DNA from: Apus apus
Lineage: Eukaryota; Chordata; Aves; Apodiformes; Apodidae
Reading direction: 5' to 3'
NCBI RefSeq assembly: GCF_020740795.1
Contig: NC_067282.1
Location: 127,405,132 to 127,469,131 of the forward strand
DNA: 64,000 nucleotides
Both the position numbers and the translations under genes were made by a program. The notes below the pieces were generated by a model. It did no database searches and was not told the DNA's origin. It worked only from the letters and a program-made list of their open reading frames with translations. Of the stretch, positions 21,971 to 33,103 are shown piece after piece (the stretch's first letter is position 1; each line of letters opens with the position of its first letter).

Positions 21971-24900
21971 ACAGCTGAAAACAGGATAAATGGGATGCTG
22001 ACTCTCTTTACTTGCTTCAGTAACGTTGCTCTGTTAGTGTTTCCTTGTTCTTTCTAGCAACAGTAGTAAACCTGACTACTTGGTCTTCAGGTGACTACAC
22101 TGGGAGTATAAATACTTAAACAGCCAGGCACTCAGAAGATACTATAAATCTCACTCCCAGAAGTTTGGTAGAAGATAGCATTTTTAAAATGCCTGTTAAA
22201 GACTAACCACACTGTGGCCATTGTGAATTTTTTCTAGTGATTTCAGTGAAACAGAATGGGATGAGCAGCAAGCACATTTGAAAATCTTGCCTCTTGCTCT
22301 GAGCTGGATTAGTGCTTGAGGGTGAAAGAGCGACAGGAGCAGAAAAACCTTAGAGCCCAAATCACCCACTTCTTAGGGACTGGCGAGCTGTAAATAAACT
22401 TGCTGCTTGTATTTACGTCGCTGTTTTTGAGCACACTCCTTGTCTCCAGGTGACTGTTACTCTGGTGATCCCTTGAGTGTAAGCCCTGCAGCGTGCCACC
22501 TTCAGACATACCTCCACGTGTGGAGTCCACTAAAGCAATGGTTTCTTTCCTGGTGCTTTCTTGTAACTCCCTTACTTCAGCAAAGCAAAGCAACTTGCCT
22601 AGAAATTAATGTGGTTACTTTCAGTTTATTAATGTTTTACTGTGCAAGCCTGATATGTCTCAGCTGTACAGGCAAAATTAAATATTGCTGCATCTGTGAG
22701 GCCAGAGTTACGCCTTGGGCTTCCCCAGGGCTTGAGTATCAGCAGAGCAGGCTGCAGGATGATGGCTGTTTTGCTGTCCCCAGCAGCATGTTGTCTTTAG
22801 CAACTGTTGGTTTTGCCTCTGTAGATCCAGCTCTAATATTTTGTTGCAAATTTGTGAGCTGGTTTCTTGGGTATATACATACTGCAAAAAAAGCACTGAA
22901 AACAACAATGAAATAAAACACTAAGGCTTTACCAAGGGCTAGCAACTGAAGTCAAAGCTGATAAGGAAGGTTAGACTCGAGTAAAACTCAAGTAACTTAT
23001 CTTCTAAGTAACATTAAGCTGAAATAATTGACCTTGGTGATCCTCTTAAAAATTTTAATATGGGCAAGCATTTATTTTTTTTAATTTTAATTTAAAGTAA
23101 TTGACTCTGCAGTTCTCCTGGAATATTTGTCTTAAAGGTATATTCTATGAGTCTAGAGAAAAAAATCTAAACTCTGTCTTAGGATCCTCAAACACCTTTG
23201 AGTAGGCTTTGAAACCTGATGCATAGCCCAAATTTTAATATCTGTGGTTTGGCTCCATCTTTGACCCATAAATGGGAGGAGGTCATGAAACTGTGATGCT
23301 GTATCAATTGAGCTGGGACATTTATGTGAAGTGTGTCTATGCGTGTGCATGTGAAGGCTTGAGCTTTTTTCAATCCCATGTTTGATAGCAGTAGGTTACT
23401 AAGCTGTTTCAGTGATCTTAAGTAGAGTGCAAATGATGTGGCAATTAGCAAGACTCCTAACTGAATTTGGTTTTGTACAGTACTTTGAACATATGAAGCG
23501 TGTCATGAGGAATAGTTATTATTAATTAGTTTCAGGCTTACCAAATACAATTTCTCAGCAGCAAAAAGAAGCAGTTGCTCTGGAGGCTGCTGTGTAGCTG
23601 AGAGGCTAACCCTTTGTGGGGTTAAGTTCAGTAGCTTTCTGTTGTCTGTTCAAGTGAAATACCCACAAAAAGCAGGTGGTGAACTTCCTGAGCAAAGACA
23701 CACAGGATCAGCTGCTGTGCCAGCATGGGAAAATCCTTAGAATTATGCTGAATTCTGGAAAGCCTGAAAACGCAAAGGAAACATTTGTGATGTGAAAAAG
23801 TCTGCCTAATACTGACTGTTGCTGTCAAGCAATGCCAGCAAAGGCCAGTGAGGAGTTTGCGGGGTGGCACAGTGCCATCCTGCGGGCCCTGGAGGCACTG
23901 GACGGGGCAGTGCTTGGATATGCGATACCTTGGCCTTGGCAGCTTGTGGCAGAGGGGAGTGTGGCCCTGAGGGCTTCATTTCCATGAGGAGAGGGGCCTG
24001 CTGCTGGCTTTTCAGTATTTATGCAGTTTCCTTTGCTATTGGAGTTACCTAGAACTGGAGTGTGTCATGAGTCTTTCGAAGCGTTCACGACGCTTTAGAC
24101 CGTGGCTGTGCAGAATAAGGACTCACGGGCCAGAAACTTCTGACAACAGACAGAGACATCCTTTTTTTTTTTTTTAAGCTGAGCATGAATTGGCTCTTTG
24201 AAGGCACGAGTGAGAAGGCAGGTTCTTTTTGTGCAGTGAGCAGGACCCACGCTGCTAGGAGAGTTCCCTCAACACCAGGCATCAGGGGAGGCTGGTTTAG
24301 GGGTGCAGCAGGATGCTCTGCTTGCTCCTGAAGCTTCATGGGATGTAGGATTGATGATGCAGAACACAAAGTATGGCTCCAGAGAACTTCCTGGGGCAGG
24401 GAATGAGACCTCCTGCTCTTTGGCCCTTCCTTCTTTCCTGAGTGAATTTTTTTGCATCAGCCGCCTGGCAGATCTTGTTTTGTCATTTTGCCAGTGGAGC
24501 TTGAAATCATAATACTTCGTGAAGTCATTGTGAACAGGCAGCTCTGGGAGCACCTGGTGGCCCAAATGCTAATGCCTGGAGCTTTGGGGCCTTATTTGGA
24601 GGCAATTGCAGCAGAGGAAAGCATAGAAAAAAGGTGTCTGGTATTCTGGATGAGTGCCCTCACCCCTGAGCTGTTTTGTAAGAGGAAGCAATTAACCACC
24701 AGTGGCTTTTCCCCTCTGGTGTGATGGGAGAGAAAGCAGTAGTCAGCAGCACAGTAGGTGTGGAGCACAGCCTGCCAGACATGCTCAGATCTTGACTTCT
24801 TGCTTGAGGTTTTAAATATGTGTCGTGAGGTACGGGCTGGTGGTATGTGCTGGGGGAGCCTGAAGCATAAGACAATCAGAGTGACATTGTCATTTGCCAT

Positions 24901-27900
24901 AAGCATGTGGAGAAATTCAGTGTACTCTATGTTTTATGTGTCTCCAGGGCTTGGTGGCAGCTGAGGACAAGGACTTAGCCTTGCTACTCTGGACTTCAGC
25001 ATGTAGAAGAGAACAGAGGTCAGACTTGGCCACATGAGCCATTTTCTGGAGCAAACCAATATAGTCTTTGCACAATGTCATCAAGGACATTAAATCCAAC
25101 AATGTCCTTTTATCTGTTAATGTCAGAATTCAACAGCAAGTTCCAGACTGCCCCCAGGGAGAGAAGTCCAGGCTGCATATGTCCAGCAGTGTGTGGGATT
25201 AAACTGGAGATTTAATTTGAGGAAGGACGATGGAGTATTGGGAATTTCCCTGAATATTTTGATTCACTCAGTCAATCTAAAACTTACCATTCTCATGTGA
25301 GGCAGTGCTGTATCTTGTTTAATTTCTTTAAGCTCATGACTAACCCGATCAACTACTCACACAATTAAATCAAGTCTGGACCTCAGAGTTTTGTTTAGAA
25401 CTCAGGAGTCCTAAACTTATTAATTTAATCACATCATAACCATGTATCATAGGAATATGCCAGTCATCCTGTGTAAAGAAAAAATGCAATAGGTAACTTC
25501 TAAGGGCATGTTAGGCCTGTAGCAGAATTGAGGCTTTGCACTGTTGTCATGCAAAGAGAAAAGAAATGTAAGCATTGCTTGCATTATGAGAAACTGTTAG
25601 GTGACTTTTCAGATTGTAACAGCCTTCTACCAATTTAGGAAGGCCCTGGTGCCACATTTATTCCCAACACTTCTGTCTGCCCCTTTTTTTTTCTCTTGTT
25701 GTGGAGGACTGCAGATATTTTTAATAACTCATAAATAGCCCTTTGGGTTTCCTGTGTCACCAGGACAGATGATCCTCTGCAGCTAGAATGGGCTGCATCA
25801 AAGTACGACAATGGAGAAGTCTCTCAATGAAGAAAAGTCCTTGCAGGCCCAACATGTTTTTCATTTGTTGCCTCAATAAATTGTTTCAGGTCTGATTAAA
25901 AAAATAAATGAATAATAGAATAACCTGTCTTTCTCTCATAGACTTTCCTGACCCTGGCATGGAGGAAGAGACTTATATGCCAAATTGTTAACATAGATCT
26001 GTCTTAAAAGGACTTAAAATTAGACATGAAGAAAATGGCTACGGGAATGTAACAAAGTCCCAGTCACAGTAAAGGTCAGATGTTGGGCCTCCGTCTTTGG
26101 AGCAGCACAGCACTGCAATGCCTCCTGGCAAACTTAGCAACTTCTAATATGCGTATTTCATTTAATACAAGAAGAGATGCTTATGATCCCCAGCAGCTGT
26201 AAGAATAAATCCTCCATGAATCAAATCCCACTAGAAGTCAAGCTGTGCAAAGAAAAGAAGCACTTTCCATTGTAGCCATCTGTAGTTAAATATACAAGAT
26301 ATCTCAAATTCGGTCCCTTCAAATATTCTCATTAAGAAACAAATTCTTAGGTTGGCATGTCTTGCCTGCAATCCATGCAAACTAACACATTTGTCTTGGG
26401 CATTTTTGTAACACTTTTTTTTTTTTTTTCCTTGCTAGGCTGGATTCTGGATGCTGCAAGGCTATCATGTCAAGATGCTGTAAAAGAGGTTGTTGCATCT
26501 TCTTACTGCAGAGTTGGTGGTTTCCCTGTGTGCAGGAAATGCATTTAGGGGCAGGAAACTGATTTCCTTGTTTTGTGGTACTCTTGCTGTTTCTTTTAAA
26601 GGGATTAACACTCTTAATTCTGGGAAACTGAAGCTAGATGTGAACAGGGGGTTGAGGGAGGAGGTGGGGAGAATCCCATTCGGGATTCAAGTGTGTCTCA
26701 TCAATAACACAGGATTCAGTTTCCAGGGGCTAAATTGCAGCAATTTATGAAATGTTCGTCAAAAACCCCAGACAAGCACCGAGTCCTGTGGGAACCACAA
26801 TGGACACAGGTCACCTCCAAAAGACTCTTTTATGGTCACTTATTTTAATTTTTTTTTTTCAAGTGGAGTATCCAGTCCTGGCAAATGCATAAGGTCAGTC
26901 CTTTGAAGAGCAAATAGCTTTCTCTAGAGAGCTGAAAAAGTGGCCATAGTCTGTCCATTTGTCTGCCTGTCTTTTGGCCCTGGATTACTGTGCTTTTTAA
27001 AAGTGTGTTTTCACAACTCAGATAAATGGTAGACATTTCACATAGGTATAAAGTAATAATCATCCTGTTCATGCACAATATCTGATATCTAAGGGGTGAA
27101 CCCAAACCAGAGGTATTTCTCATTTATCTATGAAGTGTCTTGCTTTAACGTGTGTACAGTCAGTTCTTGTTGTGAATGTGTGAGTCCCTTGCCTGCTGTA
27201 AAGGAGGCAGTGACTTAGTTTCAGTGGCTGTGGAGAGTTTCACTGAAATAGCACTGCTCATAGTCTTTCATATGATTTATAAGGCACAATAGCCAGAAAA
27301 TGTAATAGTTCTGAAAATGTAATGTAATTGTATGCAGCATTCCCAGAAAATGCTCTGAAGTCTTCTCCCATTGCACCATTGTGACAAAAACCTCTGTTGC
27401 TTCTCAAGCTCCACAAGCCCATGCTGTGCTGTACTGAAACTGAGAGAAAACCCAGTTAGCACTGAAAAGTGAAGGGCAGAGAGGGATGTTCTGGCCTGGA
27501 ATCCCTTCCCTTTGGTAGGGGCAAAGATGCAGCCATACCCAAAGATGGATCTACCCTGCACATGGCTCCAGCTCTCTGCACAGGACAGTGGGACGGAGTG
27601 TGAGGAGAGGGAATTGTTTCTTGGAGGGGAGAGACGGAGGGGAAGAGTGGAGTAAAAGGTATTCTGCACATGATGACTGGGATTTTATGAGGGCGCTCTG
27701 ATGGATTCTGGGCATCCAGCTTCCCTAGGACTCCTTATCAGTAGCACCCTTTACATCTTTATGAGTGACTTTTAGCCTGTCTGGCGTCATCCCAGTTAAT
27801 GTGTGTGAGAAAAGAGGTAGAAGGCAGCTCACTCTCATTTGGCAGCTCTCAGCACCTGTAGCAGGCAAGGACTGTATCATGCCCTTGTGGCTGCTAGCTG

Positions 27901-29129
27901 AAGCTCTGATCCCTTGATGAGCTGTGACTTCATGACCACCTGTGACTCAAACAGGGTTGTAGGACTGGGTTTAAAGAAACCATGAGGTGCCAGATCCAAA
28001 GATACTTTTGGAGCAGGTCTGCTCAGTAGTCCTAAGCGTGAATGTCAGACCACAGTTCTTAGGAGGCAACATTGGTGCCACGTTCATATTGTTCGGGCAC
28101 AAAAAATACAGAGGCCTACTATACATCTTAGTGCAGGCCAGCTTGCAGTGTGGGACTTCTCTGAGTCACTTGCCTATGCTGATCTGTGTGGCAAAGACAT
28201 GTGGCTGACCATGGATAGCCGGAGCTGCCATGGACCCTTCTTGCAAGGGCATTTGTCTTCAGACTCAACCTGAGTGCAGGGTGCCTTTGGAAAGTTGTGA
28301 TTATGCTGCAGAAGTCTATGGGTACCCTTCAGATACATGACACACAGGTCAAAGATTTTAGACCATACTGTGTGCTAGCACAAACTGCAGAGTTGTTAAT
28401 GACAGGATTGCTTTTCTCTTACTGTGAAGCCTTGCACCGATGGGTTGTTTCAAGGCAGACAGCTGGGATTGGCAGGCCAGATCGGGCGTCGTGATAAGTA
28501 ATTTCATCTCCCTTATTGGAGCTAGGCTGATTTGCACAAGTCTGGTCCAACATTTCTGAGAAGCTGTGGATGGTAGGGGTTGTCTGTTGCACTGAAAACT
28601 TGAAGCCTTTCAAACAAATTACATGAGGTAAACGGAATTTTTAGATGGAGCATTGAAAACGCAGTCCTCCAGGCTGTTCTCTGGGTTCAGGCTTCAAGAA
28701 TACAAGTTCTTAGTAAAGAATCTCACACACAGTGGGAGAAGAGGGCTTGGAAGTTGACCAAGGAGATGGGACTCAACTGGGCTTTGAACAGCAATCGTTG
28801 TCCTTTGCCATAATATGTGCATAATAATGTTGCAAACCCAACATTACACAGGCCAAGAACCTGTTGAAACTATGTAACTAGATACTTGTGATTGTTCCTG
28901 TCAGAGTGATCCACTGTTCAATAAGCTAGATGTATAAATAAAATCAATATTTTTTAAAGCGTGGTGTGTTTTTTATGTCAAAAGTCTGGTTGAAGTCTTG
29001 GACTTTATTATGTTAATATGAAATATTTTATGTGGAATTATTACAGCTGTGCAGCTTTCTTAGGACAATTCACAGCCACTTGGCAGGAGTGCATCTTTTC
29101 CTCCTTATGGGAGATTATTGCAGTACTGC

Positions 29130-29800
29130 ACTGAGCACCTGCACAAGGAAAGGTGCAAAGATCCCACACAGACATGCAGCTGTCCAGGTCTCCGACTGCT
29201 GGGAGTGCCGAAAACCTGCCGTTCATACTGGAGGACGGCAGAGAGACTTACCTGTGTCAGGTGCGACCAGGTAAATGATGGTCATGGTTGCAGAGCTGAA
29301 GGAGGAAGTGGTAAAAGCTAAGGAGTATCAGAGAGTGTGTGAGGGAGACAGATAGATTGGTGGAGCCACACCTTAACGTGCCTGGGGCAAAGAGAATCCC
29401 CTGCCTGCAGGAGGAGGGGACCAAAGAGACAACAGGAGGGAATGGAAGCAGCTCCCGGCTTGAGGCAGCAGGCGAGTCCCCTCCAGACCTCCCCCACCTT
29501 CTTAGGTGCCCTTACAGAACAGATACAGGGCTCTGGAAATACAGGACCAGGGAAATGAGGATGTTGACAAAGCCCCCTCCAGGGAGCTGCCAAAGCAGAC
29601 GGCTGCACACATTAAGACTGCTTTTGTTAAGGGCAAGAGGAGGGTAATTGTTATATAGGAGATTCCCTTCTGAAGGGAACTGGGAGTCCCATATGCTGGC
29701 CAGACCTTTCCCACAGGGAAGTCTGCTGCCTTCCTGGGGCCCAGGTTAGGTATATAACTAGGAAACTTCTTGGTCTGCTACATCAATAGGGATGGACAGA
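29130..29800 (+). mobile_element. CR1 LINE ORF1 fragment (zinc-finger tail to start of esterase), forward orientation
   Basis: The + strand encodes TCVRCDQVNDG near 29260, then an ORF1 linker, then GDSLLKGTGSPICWPDLSHREVCCLPGA at about 29660-29740. The same blocks occur in the longer CR1 at 43464-46090 (CCDQVND and GDSLIKGTE...REVCCLP). This is therefore the 5' half of CR1 ORF1, with several in-frame stops. It ends abruptly at about 29800 where the ERV LTR begins, so the ERV probably inserted into it or joined it by deletion. Confidence 0.75.
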
Positions 29801-30195
29801 CAGAGTCCTCCCCAAACACTGGCCATGAATGGAAGAGAAGGGAAGAAGAAGCAGGAGGGAAGTTGCCTTCTGTGATCCCTGACCTTACACTGAGCTTACC
29901 TAGATACATGGACTGCACTACTTTGGCCAGTTTTGCTGTCTGTGTAGTCCCCTCCTCCCTACAGGAGGGCTGCAGATGCAAGTCTTCTGCTCCCTTAGCA
30001 TCTGAGGCTGCAGATGCAACCAGTAGAGCAAAGTGACCTTGGCATCTCAGCAGTAATAACATCTGGTTTCACAACATTCCAGCACTATCAGCCCACTAGC
30101 TGGAAAAGTTGCTGCTAGTTAAAAGGGAGCTAACAGAAGGAAAAATAAAAATCAGTAGAAGGAAAACTGGCTTAATCCTGGCTCAAACCAGGACA
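29800..30195 (-). repeat. 3' LTR of the ERV
   Basis: Begins on - at 30195 with TGTCCTGG. A purine-rich AAGGGATGGAA just outside it (about 30196-30207) fits a polypurine tract. The inner boundary is clear; the outer end near 29800 is judged from loss of CR1 ORF1 similarity and could be off by tens of bases. No target-site duplication could be verified. Confidence 0.65.
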
Positions 30196-30269
30196 TTCCA
30201 TCCCTTATTCCATACCATATATTACACATAGGCTCTATCTTCTACCAACTGTCAAATTAAGGGTTCTCC

Positions 30270-31075
30270 CCCAGTGTCAGATTTCTTTGAGGTACACATT
30301 GTACTTCACCATCCTCCATCATCACACACCAGGTACGTCCAGGTGCCTGAGCAAAAGCAACATCCCAGACAGGTTTACCTTTACCCTAAGCAGGAAAAAC
30401 CCAAACACTTTTCCCCAATAGATTCTTTTCACATACCACAGGGACTTTATCCCCATCTACTGTACATTGAAGGTATGACTGAGCAGGACCATCCCGATTG
30501 ATGGATCCCCTGGTGCTAACTAACCAGGTGGTCTTTGCCAATTTTTGGTCCCAATTTTTGAAAGTTCCACCACCTATTGTCTTCAAGGTAGCCTTTCAGT
30601 CTTCCCTGAGGCTTCTGCATGGTACAGGATATGGTAGATCCGTTCAATACCCTGTTCTTTGGCCCAATCAGTCACAAGACTGTTTTTGAAATGAGTCCCA
30701 TTGTCTGACTCACTTTTCTCTGGAGTACCATGTCTCCACAAGATTTGCTTCTCAAGGCCCAGAATGGTGTTCCAGGCATGGCATGAGGCACAGGATATGC
30801 CTCCAACCATCCTGTACTTGTTTCCACCATTGTAAGCACATAACACTTACCCTGGCAGGTCTGAGGCAGTGTGATGTAGTCAATTTGCCAGGCCTCCCCA
30901 TACCTGTACTTTGACCACCTCGCCTCATACCACACAGGTTTCAACCGTTTTGCCTGCTTAATTGCAGCACACGTCTCACAGTCGTGGATCACCTGGGCAA
31001 TAGCGGCCATGGTGAAGTCTTCCCACAGATCAGCCACCCAAATAGGTTTACCTTTTCACTGCCAGTTGTTCTACT
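30270..31075 (-). pseudogene. ERV integrase remnant
   Basis: Family role: inserts proviral DNA into the host genome. A CxxC half of the zinc-binding HHCC finger is visible (HDCETC near 30965). The DDE core follows: WQIDYIT near 30880, SDNGTHF near 30700, and the Glu in SGKTE near 30605, with about 33-35 residues between the second Asp and the Glu. A frameshift at about 30780 splits the core between two frames, and the C-terminal domain (KVPVVCEKNLLGKSVW near 30420) lies in a third. The His pair of the finger is not visible because of an upstream stop. Not functional. Confidence 0.85.
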
Positions 31076-31079
31076 GCCA

Positions 31080-31995
31080 CTGCTTTAGCCAACCCCAGAA
31101 GGCATTTGCTGCAAGTATCTCCTTTTCAGTTGACTTATAGTTGGCCTTGGAACCTCTCTAGCTTCAGCTCCAGAATCCCAGGGGTCAACCTTGAGTTTCC
31201 TCTGGTGTTTTCTGCCAGAGGCTCCAGGTAGGACTGTTGTACCTGGCTGTAGTGTAGAGCATACTTTTGATGTCTGGCCCTGTTTGAATTGGTCCAAGGG
31301 CCATTCCATGCACAATATCTTCTTTAATGTGCTCAAAAGCTTTCTGTTATTTAGGACCCCATTTAAAGTCACTCTTCTTTCGGGTCACCTCATAGAGAGG
31401 TTTCACAATTTGACTGTAACCAGGAATATGCATTCTCCAGAAACCAACAGTCCCTAAAAAGGTTTGAGTGTCCTTTTTAATAGATGATGGGGCAATAGCT
31501 GTTATTTTATTAATCACGTCCATTGGGATCTGGCGACATCCATCCTGCCACCTGATTCCCAGGAACTGGATCTCTCATGTAAGTCCCTTGACCTTGCTTC
31601 TTTTCACAGACAAACCAGCACCCAGAAGAATTTGGATGATCTTTTTACCTTTCTTGAAGGCTTATTCTGGCGTGTCACCCCACACAATGATTTTGATGTA
31701 CTGCAGATATTCTGGAGCTCCACCCTTCTCCAGTGCAGCATGGATCAGTCCATGGCAAATGGTTGAGCTGTGTTTCCACCCCTGGGGCAGTCGGTTCCCG
31801 GTGTACTGGACTCCCCTCCAGGTGAAAGCAAACTGTGGCCTGCACTCTGGTGCTAGAGGAATAGAGAAAAAGGCATGAGCAATGTCAAGAGTGGTAACAC
31901 CACCTGGCTGCTTTTGACTCCAGCTCGTACTGAAGTTCTAGCATCTCCGGCACCGCAGCACTGAGCGGTGGTGTCACCTCATTCAGGCCATGATA
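31080..31995 (-). pseudogene. ERV reverse transcriptase and RNase H remnant
   Basis: Visible on -: a LAPECRPQFAFTWRGVQYT-like palm segment near 31830, LPQGWKHS near 31770, the catalytic strand, FLGIRWQDG near 31550, FLGTVGFWRMHIPGYS near 31430 and an RNase H TEKEILAANAFWGW trace near 31110. Where retroviral RT carries YxDD, this copy reads YIKIIVWG (31682-31712), so both catalytic Asp are lost. In-frame stops include 31672-31674 and 31575-31577. Clearly a pseudogene. Confidence 0.85.
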
Positions 31996-32003
31996 GTCCA
32001 CTG

Positions 32004-32550
32004 TCAGCCTCCACTTGCCATTAGGCTTTCGCACTGGCCAGATAGGACTGGATCGCTCCTTGGCTCTCCAGTTGCTGGATCAGTTTGTGAATGTGGATCA
32101 CAGAGTCTCTGTTGGTGAGATATTGTCTGTGTATGTCTATGCACTGTTGAAGTGGCAATTGGCACCTGCTGGTCTTCAACCTTCAGCAACCCCACTAGAG
32201 AAGGGTCACCTGAAAGGCCAGGTAAAGTATGCAGCTGTTCAGTGTTCTCCCTCTCTACAGCAGCTATATCAAAGGCCCACTGGTACCCTTTTAGATCATG
32301 GAAATATCCTTTCTTGAGATAGTCTATGCCAAGGATGCACGGGACATCTGGGCCAGTCACTACAGGGTGCAGGAGCCACTCCTTACCAGTGAGGCTGACA
32401 TCGGCCTCCACAACAGTCAGTTCCTGAGATCCTCCCATCACTCCAGAAATAGTGGCAGATTCTGTCCCTTTATGATTCAATGGCATGAGGGTGCACTGTG
32501 CACCAGTCCCCACCAGGGTTTTATACTTTTGTGGTTCTCATGTGCCAGCC
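32004..32550 (-). pseudogene. ERV aspartic protease remnant and protease-RT linker
   Basis: An open stretch of about 170 codons on - carries TLVGTGAQCTL near 32500, where a retroviral protease would have D(T/S)GA. The catalytic Asp is replaced by Gly (codon GGG). PCILGIDYL near 32330 matches the C-terminal ILGxDxL block of retropepsins. Frame otherwise open through the linker toward RT. Confidence 0.8.
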
Positions 32551-32578
32551 CACCAAATCCACACAGTCCAATAAATTT

Positions 32579-32762
32579 ACAGAATCACAAAATCATCCTG
32601 GTTGGAAAAGACCTTGAAGATTATCAAGTCCAACCATAACCTAAATCCACCAACCATAACCTAATCTACCCATTCAGTGCTTAAATAACGTCCCTAAGCA
32701 CCACATCTAGATTTATTGTAAACACTTCCACGGATGGTGACTCCACCATCCTGTCCTGGCAG
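32579..32762 (-). mobile_element. CR1 LINE 3'-end fragment, reverse orientation
   Basis: ACAGAATCACAAAATCATCC followed by GTTGGAAAAGACCTTGAAG and AAGTCCAACCATAACC is the reversed CR1 3' end. It is truncated after CTCCACCATCCTG. It lies at the broken 5' end of the ERV. Confidence 0.85.
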
Positions 32763-32808
32763 TAGCATAAACATCCCAGCGTTGTCAGCTCACTAGCTGG
32801 AAAAGTTG
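32763..32808 (-). repeat. Remnant of the ERV 5' LTR (or of a related LTR)
   Basis: This 46-bp strip matches the interior of the 3' LTR at 30072-30115 in the same orientation. Shared words are AACATYCCAGC, TCAGCYCACTAGCTGG and AAAAGTTG, with about eight differences. It lies on the correct side of pol to be the 5' LTR, wedged between two CR1 fragments. Confidence 0.65.
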
Positions 32809-33103
32809 GATGTTGTCCTCTTCATCCTAGTGACTAGCGATAGGACAAGAGGAAATGGGGTCAAGTAGTGCCAGGGGAGGTTCAGATTGGATATTAGGAA
32901 ACATTTCCTCACTGAAAGGGTGGTGAGGCATTGGAACAGGCCGCCCAGGGAGGTGGTAGAGGCACCGTCCCTGGAGGTGTTAAAAAATCAGGTAGATGTG
33001 GTGCTTTGAGAGATGTTGAGTGGTCACGGGAGTGTAGGGCTGAAGGTGGACTTGTTGATCTTGAAGGTCTTTTTCAAGCTTAATGATTCTATGATTCTAT
33101 GAT
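32809..33103 (+). mobile_element. CR1 LINE 3' end, forward orientation
   Basis: The + strand carries GATAGGACAAGAGGAAATGGGG, GGTTCAGATTGGATATTAGG, the [23 protein letters not shown] ORF2 end, and the tail ATTCTATGATTCTATGAT at about 33085-33103. 5'-truncated at the LTR strip. Confidence 0.92.

Larger units (their letters stand above)
20281..29099. other. Intergenic DNA, essentially unique apart from the MIR-like pieces listed
   Basis: No gene recognised. The longest frames (158 codons + at 22440, 130 codons - at 27277) have no family motifs. Homopolymer T runs lie at about 24160 and 26408. A short GC-richer patch at 23860-23990 is too small to call a CpG island. No CR1 tail was seen in this 9-kb stretch, unlike either side. 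Confidence 0.45.
29800..32575 (-). mobile_element. Decayed avian endogenous retrovirus, env-less, 3' LTR plus pol
   Basis: Reading on -, the order is protease, reverse transcriptase, RNase H, integrase, a purine-rich tract, and an LTR starting TGTCCTGGTTTGAGCCAGG at 30195. Only about 60-80 bp separate the end of the integrase frame from the LTR, so there is no env. Absence of env and the LTR start fit ERVL-like avian elements, but the class is inference. gag and most of the 5' LTR are missing; a CR1 begins at about 32579. Stops, frameshifts and altered catalytic motifs show that it is dead. Confidence 0.85.

Noticed and set aside
22440..22916. 158-codon frame on the + strand
   Set aside because: No recognisable domain, unusual Cys and Trp spread, and a 66-codon frame opposite; judged chance.
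29118..29321. Short + strand Cys-rich frame considered as a host zinc-finger exon
   Set aside because: The TCVRCDQVND segment matches the ORF1 segment of the CR1 at 43464, so it is part of a retroelement.
31468..31878. 136-codon frame on the + strand in the ERV
   Set aside because: Antisense shadow of the RT region on the - strand.
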